This document shows positions 11,501-21,137 of a stretch of 64,000 bases of DNA, one piece after another (the first letter of the stretch is position 1; every line of letters starts with the position of its first letter). Under the pieces are notes generated by a model. It ran no database searches. It was not told the DNA's origin and saw only the letters and a list, made by a program, of their open reading frames with translations. The stretch is from Aphanomyces cochlioides (Eukaryota > Oomycota > Saprolegniomycetes > Saprolegniales > Verrucalvaceae). Both the position numbers and the translations under genes were made by a program. The stretch is from positions 1,922,001 to 1,986,000 of the forward strand of contig JAHQRK010000009.1 in assembly GCA_019828595.1 (NCBI GenBank), written 5' to 3'.

Positions 11501-12037
11501 CACTCATGTATGCCATTTGTCTAAGGAATGTAGTGTCAACACAATGAGATTCATCTATCCATCTGACCTACTTGAATACAAGCAATCCCTTTTTGTTTTG
11601 AGCATGGCCATTTGAGACTCCACTTGTCCAAAGATACATCTCCTTGCTTGACATTTGATGAACTGGAGCGTGGATGTGGATTAACACACCGCAAAGCAAA
11701 CGACACAGACACAACTCCGCGGTTCAAATCATGATGAAGCTGCTTGTCTTGAACGAGAGGATCAACACACCACGGTGCTGACGTTCTTGATGTCACGCTC
11801 TGTTGATCAATACGATTTCTTTTGCCCACTCTGCACTAAATAAATACTGACCAATCATGTGTGGTTTTGGGAAGTGATTCCTTCATATCACATTCACCGG
11901 AGTTATATACATTTCGGACCCCCCTCATGAAATTGACAATATAATATTTGGAAATTTTTCATTTTTGTGTAAATTGAGGTTAGGGCAACATTGAACTTCA
12001 GACTCTGCAAATCGTGCCAACTACAGTGTATATGAGT
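11501..12037. other. intergenic, inside the composite element
   Basis: No gene recognised. Near 12011 there is a copy of ATCGTGCCA, a short motif that recurs downstream (12492, 12594, and as TGGCACGA at 12609 and 13321). Confidence 0.4.
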
Positions 12038-12478
12038 CACTATAATAGTGGTGTTCAATTGTGATTGATTGTTTGATTGATGAAAGAATTAATAATTTCA
12101 TTTTTGTCCAATAGTCTCTTTTCATCGAATTGTTGATGTGAAGACCAACTTGATTGATTGCATGGTGATGTTTAGATGCCGCAGAATACCGACAAGCAGC
12201 GATAGTCTGCTTTGTCCATGGACTTGAAGCTTGTTCACAATCTCCTGACACAGCTTTTCCATTAAGAGACCTAACTCCGATGCGCTTGGTTATCAATGGA
12301 AGCCGTTCATCAATCTCTCCCATCAACCACTCTTGAGCCGTCAACGATTTTGTTGACGGCCCAACGTTTGATTGATGGAACAAAAAATACCTAGTTTCGA
12401 CCAATAGAATTGATTTATTTAATTTTGCCATCAGTCAAGTGCTTTCATCAAGCATAATTGAACACCACTAATATAGTG
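12038..12478. mobile_element. 441-bp MITE with 23-bp terminal inverted repeats
   Basis: The left end CACTATAATAGTGGTGTTCA is matched by the reverse complement of the right end, CACTATATTAGTGGTGTTCA, and both continue into ATT. Subterminal TTGATTGATTG repeats occur at both sides. A minus-strand frame of about 130 codons covers most of it but shows no family motif. No clear target duplication is visible. It is nested in the composite element. Confidence 0.75.
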
Positions 12479-13505
12479 CCGTATTATGGAATCGTGCCAA
12501 CATTTTGTTCACTTTTTCACATTTCCTGACAGGAAATTCATTATTTTATACTTGAAAAATGTATGTAATATATTTCCAGTGCGAGAAACAAAAATCGTGC
12601 CACATATTATGGCACGACCGCTGATTTGCCAAAACTCATCCCAAAGCGATTTCTCGCTTGAGCGCCAACACCCCATTCAGCAAGCTGACGGATTCTAAGC
12701 AGTAATCGCATTGGAAAGCGCCTTAGATATAGCATCGTGCGTAGAATAAATCGAATGTATTTTTTGAGTCATACACAGCGTGATTTTATTAACACTGGTT
12801 TCACTTATATTTATCTGCGTAATCCGCCTTGGATTTAAATGCATGCTCGGACTAATGGCATCACTACAAAAAGCCTTGCACAGTTGTTCTTAGACTTTAC
12901 TCGGACAGGGATACCTGTGTCCCTGTGGACATCGACTTCGATGAATGTGTTCCCTCCATTGAAGTATACCAGCATATTTAGCTAAGCATCGCCAAGCAAA
13001 TGGTACTCGTGTGAATCACACTAGTGTCGTTTGCTTGGCGATATTCAGTAAAATATGCACACTGTGATTTTATGGAGGGGGCGAAACGAAACTATCGTTG
13101 AACTCGTGATTCTGCCTGACACCACTGTCATCAAATGCATCATAACGTTAGGTATTATTGAAAAGACCCAATATCCTCATCTCTTATTTTCGCCTCATTG
13201 CGAACGGCCTCAAGGTGCATATGAAATGCATGAACTTAAAACAAGGACATAAGAACATTTCATTGGTAGTAGTAAAGAATATTTGTCCAATTGAAAAGTA
13301 ATAAAGAGTGTGCCACTTTTGTTGGCACGAATTCTCGAGTTGAGTCAAGAAATTACTGACAACCATTCATTATACACTATTTGGCAGCCATTTACACATT
13401 TTGACATTTGCTTTCAAGACAACAACGAACTTTGAGAAAATTTCCGACAACGGACATCAAAGATCAAGCTATGGAGAATCACATGCAGGTGGGCATAATT
13501 CTGTT
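12479..13505. other. intergenic region with a large imperfect palindrome
   Basis: No gene seen. A palindrome is centred near 13015: ATCGCCAAGCAAA at 12988-13000 faces TTTGCTTGGCGAT at 13030-13042, and the similarity extends outward (GCATATTTA... / ...AAATATGC) to about 12973-13055. The loop itself contains GTGTGAATCACAC. Its position between the recombinase and SET genes would suit a regulatory or replication structure, but this is inference. Confidence 0.5.
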
Positions 13506-14594
13506 ATGGAAGAATTGCGACTGAGGGACGTCTTCAAAGAAGATAGTATCACGACTGTCCCAACATATGAGCAGAAGGAGCGGCTGTCGAAGAAGCAACG
13601 TGTGGGGAAGGCTGGTTACTCCAAGCCAAAGTCAAGAAAGAAATGCTACAAGGGAAAACGAGTGCCCGTGAGAGATTCAAAGCGCGTCTACCATGGTGGT
13701 GTGATGAAATGCTTGTACTTCTCTGATATGAAGGATGCCCCCAAGCCTCGACATGACACCAACGCAACAGAATTGCGACGATCCAACATCGTAGTTGATT
13801 CTCTTACTGATCTGGTTGTCTTGCACGGAGATCATGAAATCAGTTTGCAAGACGAAATTGGAGAAAGCGTCGTCAACGATGAAACAAGCCAAAATTTGAT
13901 GTCTTTGATGGATGAGTCTAGCCAGACCGATGAATCTCAAGCCAGTCAGTTGAAGGCTGTCGTCGCAACCGCATTAACCCCAGCGAAATGGCCCGCTAAT
14001 GTTTTGAGAATCAAACATACGTTGAACCCAAATGGCATCCCAATTCGAGATATCCAGAAGTTGTCGTGGTGTGAGTGTTCATCAAGATGCTTGATCGATG
14101 TTTGCCCAAATGCTTGCGAAAACATGTTTTGTGCAAACAATAACTGCGTCCTACAAAATTGTGGAAACCGCTTGCAGGATGTGAATGGTCTGGAACTGAT
14201 GATTGGGCACCTTGATTACACAGTCATGACAAGAAATTTTATTGTACAGGGAACCGTTGTTGGGGAGTATTCCGGTATTTTGACCACCCATGATTTTACT
14301 CTTGATAAAGGACAAGAAAACTCGTATGTTATGGCATTGAAAGCGAAGTCGAAGAATGGGAGAAAATTGTTCATCGATGCAAAAGACTGCGGCAGTATCA
14401 CCTGGTTCATTAATCACTCTTGTGATGCCAATTGTGGATTCTTTGAAGTCCAAAATCGTCGACATATTACAGTCGTTGTTGTAGCCATGAAGAACATCCC
14501 TCCGAACACGGAGCTTTCGGTCAACTACGGAGATGACTTGTGGTTTACATGTCAATGTGGCGCCAAGAAATGCTGCCACGCGATGTCAACTTAG
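13506..14594 (+). CDS. SET-domain protein, probable histone lysine methyltransferase
   Basis: Predicted SAM-dependent lysine methyltransferase of the AWS-SET-postSET class (ASH1/SET2-like). It has 362 aa from the first ATG at 13506; the frame is open further upstream without an ATG, so an upstream exon is possible. Residues about 1-190 are basic then acidic and lack known domains. A cysteine cluster follows (WCECSSRCLIDVCPNACEN, about 220-250), an AWS-type zinc motif. The SET core shows VGEYSGIL, then the cofactor/active-site motif FINHSCDANC and the ELSVNYGDD box. The post-SET CxC...C appears as FTCQCGAKKCCH at the end. All key SET motifs are intact. It lies between a recombinase and a transposase, so it is probably element-borne cargo. 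Confidence 0.85.
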   Translation: MEELRLRDVFKEDSITTVPTYEQKERLSKKQRVGKAGYSKPKSRKKCYKGKRVPVRDSKRVYHGGVMKCLYFSDMKDAPKPRHDTNATELRRSNIVVDSLTDLVVLHGDHEISLQDEIGESVVNDETSQNLMSLMDESSQTDESQASQLKAVVATALTPAKWPANVLRIKHTLNPNGIPIRDIQKLSWCECSSRCLIDVCPNACENMFCANNNCVLQNCGNRLQDVNGLELMIGHLDYTVMTRNFIVQGTVVGEYSGILTTHDFTLDKGQENSYVMALKAKSKNGRKLFIDAKDCGSITWFINHSCDANCGFFEVQNRRHITVVVVAMKNIPPNTELSVNYGDDLWFTCQCGAKKCCHAMST

Positions 14595-14675
14595 TGTGGA
14601 TCACTGCATAACAAATATACAAGCAACTTTTATAGACATTTACTGGCCTAATGTGCATCGCCTCTTATTGTGACC

Positions 14676-16427
14676 TCACTTGTTGCATTTAGAGCATCGA
14701 TACGACGAAATTTCACCAACTTCGCCATTACTTCGTATGCGTTTTGTTTTGGGTCGTCCCGGTTGACGACTTACAGCCGGAGGAAGGCAGGGACTGTCTT
14801 TGTCTCTCTTGGCCTCAATCTCCACTTCTGATTCTAAAGGTAGAAGAATAGCCTTGTTTTGGAAAGCTGCCGCATATGTTGCCACGAGGTAGCACTTTGA
14901 AAAAGCGTCATGGATCTTATCCAAATCGTTGCTTGAGTTCAAAGCTGCAATGAGATGTCGACAAGGAATGCCATATTGGTCCATGAATGGACACGTGCAA
15001 TTGAAACTGATTTTGTTCACGCGACGACGCAATCTAGTACTTGCAGAACTGTTCCAGACGTACGCAAACTCATCTGACGCATGCTGAACAGCGTATTGCC
15101 CAATGGAGGAGCTCTGGCGATCATACATTTTTCGAGCTGACGGCGTGACAATCAGTGCCAGGTCTACCCAGAGAGATGCTGCTTGGGATCGTTGGTAGGC
15201 TGAGTCAACCATGTTACTGCAAATAGCTTCAAAAAATTGGAGAGGTGCCAGGGCGCGCAATCCTTGAACCAACTGACTTCCAAACAGACTTTCAACAAAA
15301 TTACTTGTACGCCAGCCATACAAAGACTGCACTCCAATGTTAGCATGCAGGCACCAATGAATTGGAGCTATACCCTTCACATATTGATGAACTTCGGAGC
15401 CAACCTCAATTTCCAATGCTGTCATTGCAACGTTGTACTCCTCCACGCATTCAGCTGACTGTATTTGCCAGATGAGATTTGAATGTCGAGGAGTAAAACG
15501 AGTAATTTTGGTGCGAATATTTCGGATGATATGCTGGGTACAATATCGCAACTCTAGCCCCAAAGGGGCAGCGACAGACAGCAGAGCCGGGTGACGATTA
15601 CAAAACATTGGTACGCCAGAAAAGACAAAACCAGCGGTTACCAGATTGGAGAAGAACCACATGCAGCTCTCAATATCTTCTGCAGGAGCTAGGGCAAACG
15701 CAACAACTATGTTTCGGCAGTCACCATCTCTTCCAACCAATGCAATTTGTACGCCATTGTAATGAGGGCATTTACAGTGTGAGCTGTCAACCCCGAGAAC
15801 TCGTTGACAACCAATTGTGGCATCAAGAACAATCTTGGGAGCGAAGATAGCTCGCAAAAATCTTCCAGCGTCGTCTATGTCCATGGCGACCACACTATTC
15901 GGATTCATAGTTGACATTAGCCGAAGAAATGCGGGTAGCTTTTTGTACGATGCCAGGGCTGCTGCTTCATTTTTGCTTGCAATTTCGTCTTTGGCACGGT
16001 ATTCAGTTCTTTTGAATTGTGCTAACGCAATTCCGTCGCGTTTTTGAACTTGATCAATTAAAGCGGCAGCTGACACTGTGGAGCTGGACTGGACACCAAC
16101 CCGAAACGTTGGCATCGCAGATATTTGTCGACGGTTTGGCTTAGCTGGTGCGGTGCAGTTTTTGTGCTCGAGACACATCGATAATATGTACCATGACCTT
16201 GTCTTTTCGTAATTGACTTGTCTTCTGTATAAGCGCACAAACATACTGTAACCTTCAGTTGTGCATTTAAGCACTCTATGCACGCCGCTCCTCTTGGCAA
16301 CCCCCACTGACTTGCTCGTCACCAAAGCGTAATCCTGAACAGCTTGCACACCTTCGCTTGCTGACAGAAAGGTCATGCCAACATTCAAACCATTGTGGTG
16401 GTCATTCTCAGCACTCTCACCTTCCAT
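14676..16427 (-). CDS. MULE-type transposase with SWIM zinc finger, possibly catalytically impaired
   Basis: Mutator-like (MULE domain) transposase, 583 aa, single exon. The RNase-H-like DDE core has the first Asp in LGVDSSHCKCP, and the conserved CxxH after it in YCTQHIIRNI. The acidic third residue sits in TSNFVESLFG. A SWIM finger (CTCPFMDQYGIPCRHL) follows at about residues 490-510. At the place of the second catalytic Asp (family pattern S-D-R) the sequence reads FCNRHPALL, i.e. Asn for Asp, which would weaken or abolish strand transfer. The frame is otherwise undamaged over 583 codons. The C-terminus ends in a Cys pair (YRCSKCNK). It is convergent with the SET gene. Confidence 0.85.
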   Translation of the reverse strand: MEGESAENDHHNGLNVGMTFLSASEGVQAVQDYALVTSKSVGVAKRSGVHRVLKCTTEGYSMFVRLYRRQVNYEKTRSWYILSMCLEHKNCTAPAKPNRRQISAMPTFRVGVQSSSTVSAAALIDQVQKRDGIALAQFKRTEYRAKDEIASKNEAAALASYKKLPAFLRLMSTMNPNSVVAMDIDDAGRFLRAIFAPKIVLDATIGCQRVLGVDSSHCKCPHYNGVQIALVGRDGDCRNIVVAFALAPAEDIESCMWFFSNLVTAGFVFSGVPMFCNRHPALLSVAAPLGLELRYCTQHIIRNIRTKITRFTPRHSNLIWQIQSAECVEEYNVAMTALEIEVGSEVHQYVKGIAPIHWCLHANIGVQSLYGWRTSNFVESLFGSQLVQGLRALAPLQFFEAICSNMVDSAYQRSQAASLWVDLALIVTPSARKMYDRQSSSIGQYAVQHASDEFAYVWNSSASTRLRRRVNKISFNCTCPFMDQYGIPCRHLIAALNSSNDLDKIHDAFSKCYLVATYAAAFQNKAILLPLESEVEIEAKRDKDSPCLPPAVSRQPGRPKTKRIRSNGEVGEISSYRCSKCNK

Positions 16428-16544
16428 CTTTTGGCGGTGTTCCTCAGTCGCAAATTTGGTTTTTGTCGACTCACACCGCCACCAGTGGATGGAAGTGTAA
16501 CTGTTCTCTAACGTGCGTATTCGGATTTTTTCTCTTCCGCACTA

Positions 16545-16962
16545 CCGTATTTCCTGTAAGGTTGTCACCACTATTTTTTCCCATTGAGTTGTCACCACTG
16601 ATATATTTATTTAAATGATTCATACAAATGTATAGTATACATTTATAATACAATCTGATGAAATTTTTCGGAGTTCCCCTTGAGTTGTCACCAGTCAGAT
16701 CTTATTGGAAGAAATGCAATGGCTCAATTAGATACCAGGGCCATAAATTTGTCGTGTTCATGCGTTGCAGTCGGCAAACCTGGACCCAAATGAGCGTTGC
16801 AGGTTTTCATTCTCCCAAACTCGAGTCAGCCACTCGTAAAGTCGACATACGACTGCGAGGTGTTCATGATAGTAATATGATTGGTAAATAAGTCTAATTT
16901 TTACCCAATCAAATGTACCTCGTTTGATATCTGATTTCCTTTGGACTTGTCACCATTTTCGA
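16545..16962. repeat. inverted right copy of the 454-bp repeat, outer end missing
   Basis: Reverse-oriented copy of 8408-8861. It begins TA then CCGTATTTCCTGTAAGG at 16545 and matches through ...GTCACCATTTTCGA at 16962. The outermost roughly 40 bp seen in the left copy are replaced by unrelated sequence. The 77-codon frame lies at 16658-16891 on the plus strand with only a few residue changes relative to the left copy. Confidence 0.85.
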
Positions 16963-18399
16963 GTTAAATCCCAAATTATACACTATTTGTCACCAATATG
17001 ATATTACACAATTAGTGAAAAGAATGTTGGTCAATTATAAACATATTGCAAACATTTTACTCAATTTGACATTATTTTCATACATTATACACACTTTGAC
17101 ATTTTCTCTTGTCCTTATCCTTATAAGGCAGACTCTAATTTATTCTAGTTGGATAAGACGGAGGACTTGGAGATATCGACTGTTAAACGCATTGCATTAG
17201 AGTAACGTGACACTACTGTAGCTTAAAGCTATGGTTGACAGTCTTTATATAACGTTATCGTTGTAGAACTTTATTCTTTTCTGTAGTCGTGGTTAAGATT
17301 ATATAAAATTGATTGGCTAAAAATAAAAATTATTATCTAATCAAATACAAATATGCATATTTTATTTTATGCAGTCATCGATACCTTATCATTCACTAAG
17401 GAATGCCTTTCAGTGTTAGATTTTCTTGCTCAAGTCGCTTCAGGCATAATGATGCAGCCCGTGTTGTGGTTGATCCGACGACACTTCTGACAGAACGACG
17501 TTAATATGTTGAAAGTTGGATAAGGTCCAATGGATTCCTCGCTTGATCGTGCCCGTCTGGTGGATTTTCAAGCCCAAGATGGGACACATCGACGTGGCCA
17601 TTGCAAATACGACCTTTGAGAATGGAAATCCATCATGGAGATGGATGCACAGTCCAAGCCAGATGAAGAAATGATTTTTTTTGGAGAGTTCATAACTTTA
17701 CTGACGGAGACGAGATGGTTGTCAAGCTGTGCTTAAGCATGCGATGCGGTATCTCTAGGTTTTGCCCGTTTGGATTGACATTAGCAATAGCGAGGATGGA
17801 AGGTTGTTTGTTGTTGAGATCGTTGATTATGTTCTCGGACTAAAAATCCGTGATCTAGTTAACAAGGTGAATTGGATGAATTTGATTGACGCCTTGAACC
17901 GCGCCACAGGGAAAGTATGGCGATAGGCTTCTTTAAAGCGGGTCTGTCCTAGCTCTACAATTACTTATCATTAATTTCAGGCATTATGCATTGTTGTAAC
18001 GAGCAAAATTCAATGCGTCGTTCCTTTTAACCCTCTACACATCCAGGATTTGTGAAATCGCACATGCTGAGAAGTTAGTGAGCATTTTGCTCAGTCAAAA
18101 CAATTGGATCTTGTGTCACACGCTCCTTGCAGCTTCGTTAAGAGTAATTTGAATCATCTCGTCAGTCTGCACGAGCGGAAGAGCGTGGACAAACGAGCAT
18201 GATGATTCAGGCGTCTCGACATTGTTGTTAAACATTGACCAATCAAATCAAGTTAATTTTTATTTTTAACCAATCAGATTTTCATATCTTTATCTTATCG
18301 ACTTAAACAATGTTAAGATCGTCTTAAAGCCATATATCTGAACGAGCACAGAAAACTTTATTGTTTTGTAAACATCACGATGAATCCATTTAACAGAGT
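16963..18399. other. intergenic, possibly decayed coding sequence
   Basis: No intact gene. AT-rich to about 17390, with repeats of ATTATACAC and CCAAT-type motifs (17311 region, 18239, 18272). From about 17510 to 17920 the composition is more coding-like, with frames broken by stops every 20 to 60 codons, which suggests an eroded gene I cannot identify. Confidence 0.4.
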
Positions 18400-18768
18400 T
18401 TACTCCTCGTCGTTGGCGTCATTGCGCAAGTAGCGACCGCGGCCACGGAACGAGTTGACCGTGTCCATGACTTGCATACCAGTGTACATGGCGTTCTGCA
18501 CGGCGGGAAGAGCGTTCATGGCGGCATTGCCGACTTTCGAAGCAGCATGGCCAACTTTCTTGGCTCCCTTCTTGATTCCCTTCCACGCTTTCTTGAAAAA
18601 GCTTTGACGGCGAGCTCCAGTTTGTTGATATTGAGCGCCATCCAGCTCGTTGGCTTGTTGATATTGGCTCGCATCCGCGACTTCGTTGCTCTGGTGGTGG
18701 CGGCCGGCCGACGCAAAGACAGCCGCGAAGAGGACAAGGCAGACGAGGAGGAGGCTGGTCGATCGCAT
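18400..18768 (-). CDS. secreted cationic amphipathic peptide precursor, copy 1
   Basis: Small secreted protein, 122 aa. I place the start at 18768 because it opens a clear signal peptide (MRSTSLLLVCLVLFAAVFAS); the frame runs on upstream but has no such feature. A short His/Gln-rich pro-region (about 22-52) ends at a dibasic GARRQ site. A Lys-rich amphipathic stretch follows (SFFKKAWKGIKKGAKKVG, then SKVGNAAMNALPAVQNAM), as in membrane-active antimicrobial or cytolytic peptides. The C-terminus is basic then acidic (RGRYLRNDANDEE). No cysteines are present in the mature part. Two paralogues lie at 19815-20156 and 34142-34483; this copy is the most diverged (extra Gln-rich repeat, no RYMVN segment). 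The membrane-active role is inferred from composition only. Confidence 0.8.
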   Translation of the reverse strand: MRSTSLLLVCLVLFAAVFASAGRHHQSNEVADASQYQQANELDGAQYQQTGARRQSFFKKAWKGIKKGAKKVGHAASKVGNAAMNALPAVQNAMYTGMQVMDTVNSFRGRGRYLRNDANDEE

Positions 18769-19156
18769 GGCTCTGTCAAATTGAACAATGAACTCATGGG
18801 AAGTGCAGCCTGAGGAGATTGACAACCGACGACCTGCCCACCATCTGCATTGAGATGTAGCACACTCAAGTGGTTTACTTTGGCCAGAGTACGGCAAAGT
18901 GGACCTGTGAAGAAGTATTTTGACGACCGGAAATCCTTTTGTCGTTTGTCGTTCATGCGTATGCAACACAGCTGGCCTAGACGAGCAACGAACGGAGGGT
19001 TGGACTTCGCCAGAACCTCGGGATGCTGGCATCGCTGGCATGGAGTACAGTGTTTGGCTTCCTGAAACATGGCAATCGAAAGCTTTGTCGTTGCTGGAAT
19101 CAAGCTGATCAGGCTAGTATTGCGCGATCAGCTTGTTTTCGTGACTGAGTGTGATT

Positions 19157-19550
19157 CTGCGGTGGTAAAGCCTTTTGATTGCCTCACACAAGGAGAAAGA
19201 GCGGTATTCTGTCCGAAGCCTGGCCATACGATCGATTGCAGAACATAACCTGTGGCTTACTTGTCTGCTTGGGTATCGGTAAACGTGATGGTTTCACCTC
19301 TGTGACCCATTTAGAGAGCGGTCTACAACTCTGTGCAAAAGGCAGTCGAGCAATGCAAGGGAATAAACCACATCAAAAAGTTCTCGCTGACGGCCATTGC
19401 CGTGGACGTATTCGAAGGCTCAATGGACGGCATCGCAGTGCGTTGAAACTCGTCAATAACATTGTCCTGGTTGGGGCGGCGGTGAAACCTCTCAATTAAT
19501 ATATACTGTATAAATTGATAATTTTCAGAATATATTTTTAAGGAGTTTAC
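19157..19550. other. possible gene fragment
   Basis: No complete gene. A plus-strand stretch near 19312-19449 reads RAVYNSVQKAVEQ and then GINHIKKFSLTAIAVDVFEG without a start or splice context. It has protein-like composition and ends at a stop. I could not identify a family. Confidence 0.25.
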
Positions 19551-19814
19551 TTTAGAAATGAATGATGACTGGACTATTGAAAGCTGTGAACTTTGTCGTC
19601 AAATTGTGCTGCAGGGAGACCACTCTCGCTGTAACTCTCGCTGTCTGACATGACCATCTTCTTGTCTGTCTGTTGCTTTGGTGTCGATAGAATAGACCTC
19701 TCTTTCTTGATCGAGGTGATTTCTTTCGTGCATTTACGTTCATTTCATTCAGCCTGAAAAGAAGTGATGGATGACCGACGAGAGAAGATTCATCACACAA
19801 CAAACGATAGGAGT

Positions 19815-20156
19815 CTATTCTTCATCCTTAGCATCGCGCAAGTAGCGACCACGACGGCGGCTGCTGCCTCGCATTGAGTTGACCATGTATCGGCCTTGGT
19901 TGACAGTGTCCATGACTTGCATACCAGTGTACATGGTATTTTGCACAGCAGGGAGCGCATTCATGGCGGCATTACCGACTTTCGCGGCTCCATTCTTGAC
20001 TCCTTTCCACGCTCTCTTGATAAAGTTTTGGCGGCGAGCAGGCTTTGTTTCATACTGGCTGCCATCCACCTCGTGGCGAGATCCGTGGTGGCTGGCCGAC
20101 GTCAAGACGGCAGCAAAGAGGACAAGGCACACAAGGAGGAAGCTGGTTGCTCGCAT
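19815..20156 (-). CDS. secreted cationic amphipathic peptide precursor, copy 2
   Basis: 113 aa, start at 20156 set by the signal peptide MRATSFLLVCLVLFAAVLTS. The pro-region SHHGSRHEVDGSQYE leads to PARRQ, then the amphipathic cationic segment NFIKRAWKGVKNGAAKVG and a shared NAAMNALPAVQN block. The tail is SRRRGRYLRDAKDEE: an Arg-rich run, a RYLR tetrapeptide and an acidic end. It is very close to the copy at 34142-34483 in the pro-region and tail, and more variable in the cationic segment. That pattern is typical of peptides whose active part evolves quickly, although here only three copies can be compared. It is part of the duplicated segment. Confidence 0.82.
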   Translation of the reverse strand: MRATSFLLVCLVLFAAVLTSASHHGSRHEVDGSQYETKPARRQNFIKRAWKGVKNGAAKVGNAAMNALPAVQNTMYTGMQVMDTVNQGRYMVNSMRGSSRRRGRYLRDAKDEE

Positions 20157-21137
20157 GATACCAATTTGAAAATGAAGTGGCCGATGCCATGCGCCCAAAA
20201 CAACAAAAATGCCACAATCGACAACCTGCATGGGTGGCTCTCGCCATCTGCATGAAGTTTTTCTTGATTTCATTGGTTCGCCTCGATCAGACTTTACCCC
20301 TTTGGCCTCTTGGCGATGGGACAAAGCAGCCAAGAACCAATGAGAATCCATGTGTCGTAAGTCGTTCCTTCGTTTGGAAGTCAACAAGCGACGACCGACA
20401 GGATTGAAACATCCAAACATACCTTCAACGGAATACACGCTTGTCTAGCCACGGGGACGGACTTATGGGCGACAGAGAGCAGTGTTGTGAAGTCAATTCG
20501 AGGATTGCTTGTTTCGTGCCACAAGTTCACCGCATCGTCATCGATGGCACAACCCGCGACATGAATGGAGAATTTTCCACGACTTGTCGTTGCCCATACA
20601 CTACATGTTTGCTTGCCTGGCTCAGGGAAGACTCCAAGGTCAGCGCCGGTGTCGAATTATCGTCTTTATTGGCTTGCAACTTGTTCGCAGCAGATAAAGA
20701 ATACGACGCATCCCCTTGGACATTTATCTTGTTCAAACTCGAGGACGGATTCGACAGTTCTGCGTGGTTGACAAAGTAATTCTACTGGGAGTCCAGGGCC
20801 TGAACACATGATTGCAAAAGAACTTTCGCTCATGTTGAAGACTCTGCTCGATTTCCATGTGAAAGTCACCGACCTACCTTCGGAAAAGATCTCTAGTTGT
20901 TTTCGCTGGAGCTGCCGTCAAGAAATGCTTGACGAATTGTGATGTCTCAATGTGGAGGAAATCCAGCCAAGTCGACGCTCTTTGATAAATGCCAAAAGCG
21001 TCAACAAATAATGCAAGTGCGAATCAATGCCGATGCCATTTGACTGTTGAGAGCAATCGCCAGAGTAACTCAAATTTCCGGCGTGCATCCAGAATACCTT
21101 TTTTTAAATTTCATGCGACGTGATGGCAACTATCAGA

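Larger units (their letters stand above)
8408..16962. mobile_element. candidate composite element: inverted repeats enclosing Crypton YR, SET and MULE genes
   Basis: Two inverted copies of the same roughly 450-bp repeat bracket 7.7 kb containing only three substantial genes: a Crypton-type tyrosine recombinase (+), a SET-domain protein (+) and a MULE-type transposase (-). Long terminal inverted repeats are typical of Mutator-like elements, so a MULE carrying passenger genes is one reading. The other is that two small repeats and separate elements piled up by chance. The right repeat lacks its outermost roughly 40 bp and I see no matching target duplication, so movement as one unit is unproven. 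Confidence 0.5.

Noticed and set aside
8408..16962. Simple LTR retrotransposon bounded by the 450-bp repeats
   Set aside because: The repeats are inverted, not direct, and no reverse transcriptase lies between them.
20441..20779. 112-codon plus-strand frame upstream of peptide copy 2
   Set aside because: The homologous region in copy B does not keep this frame open, so it is not conserved as coding.
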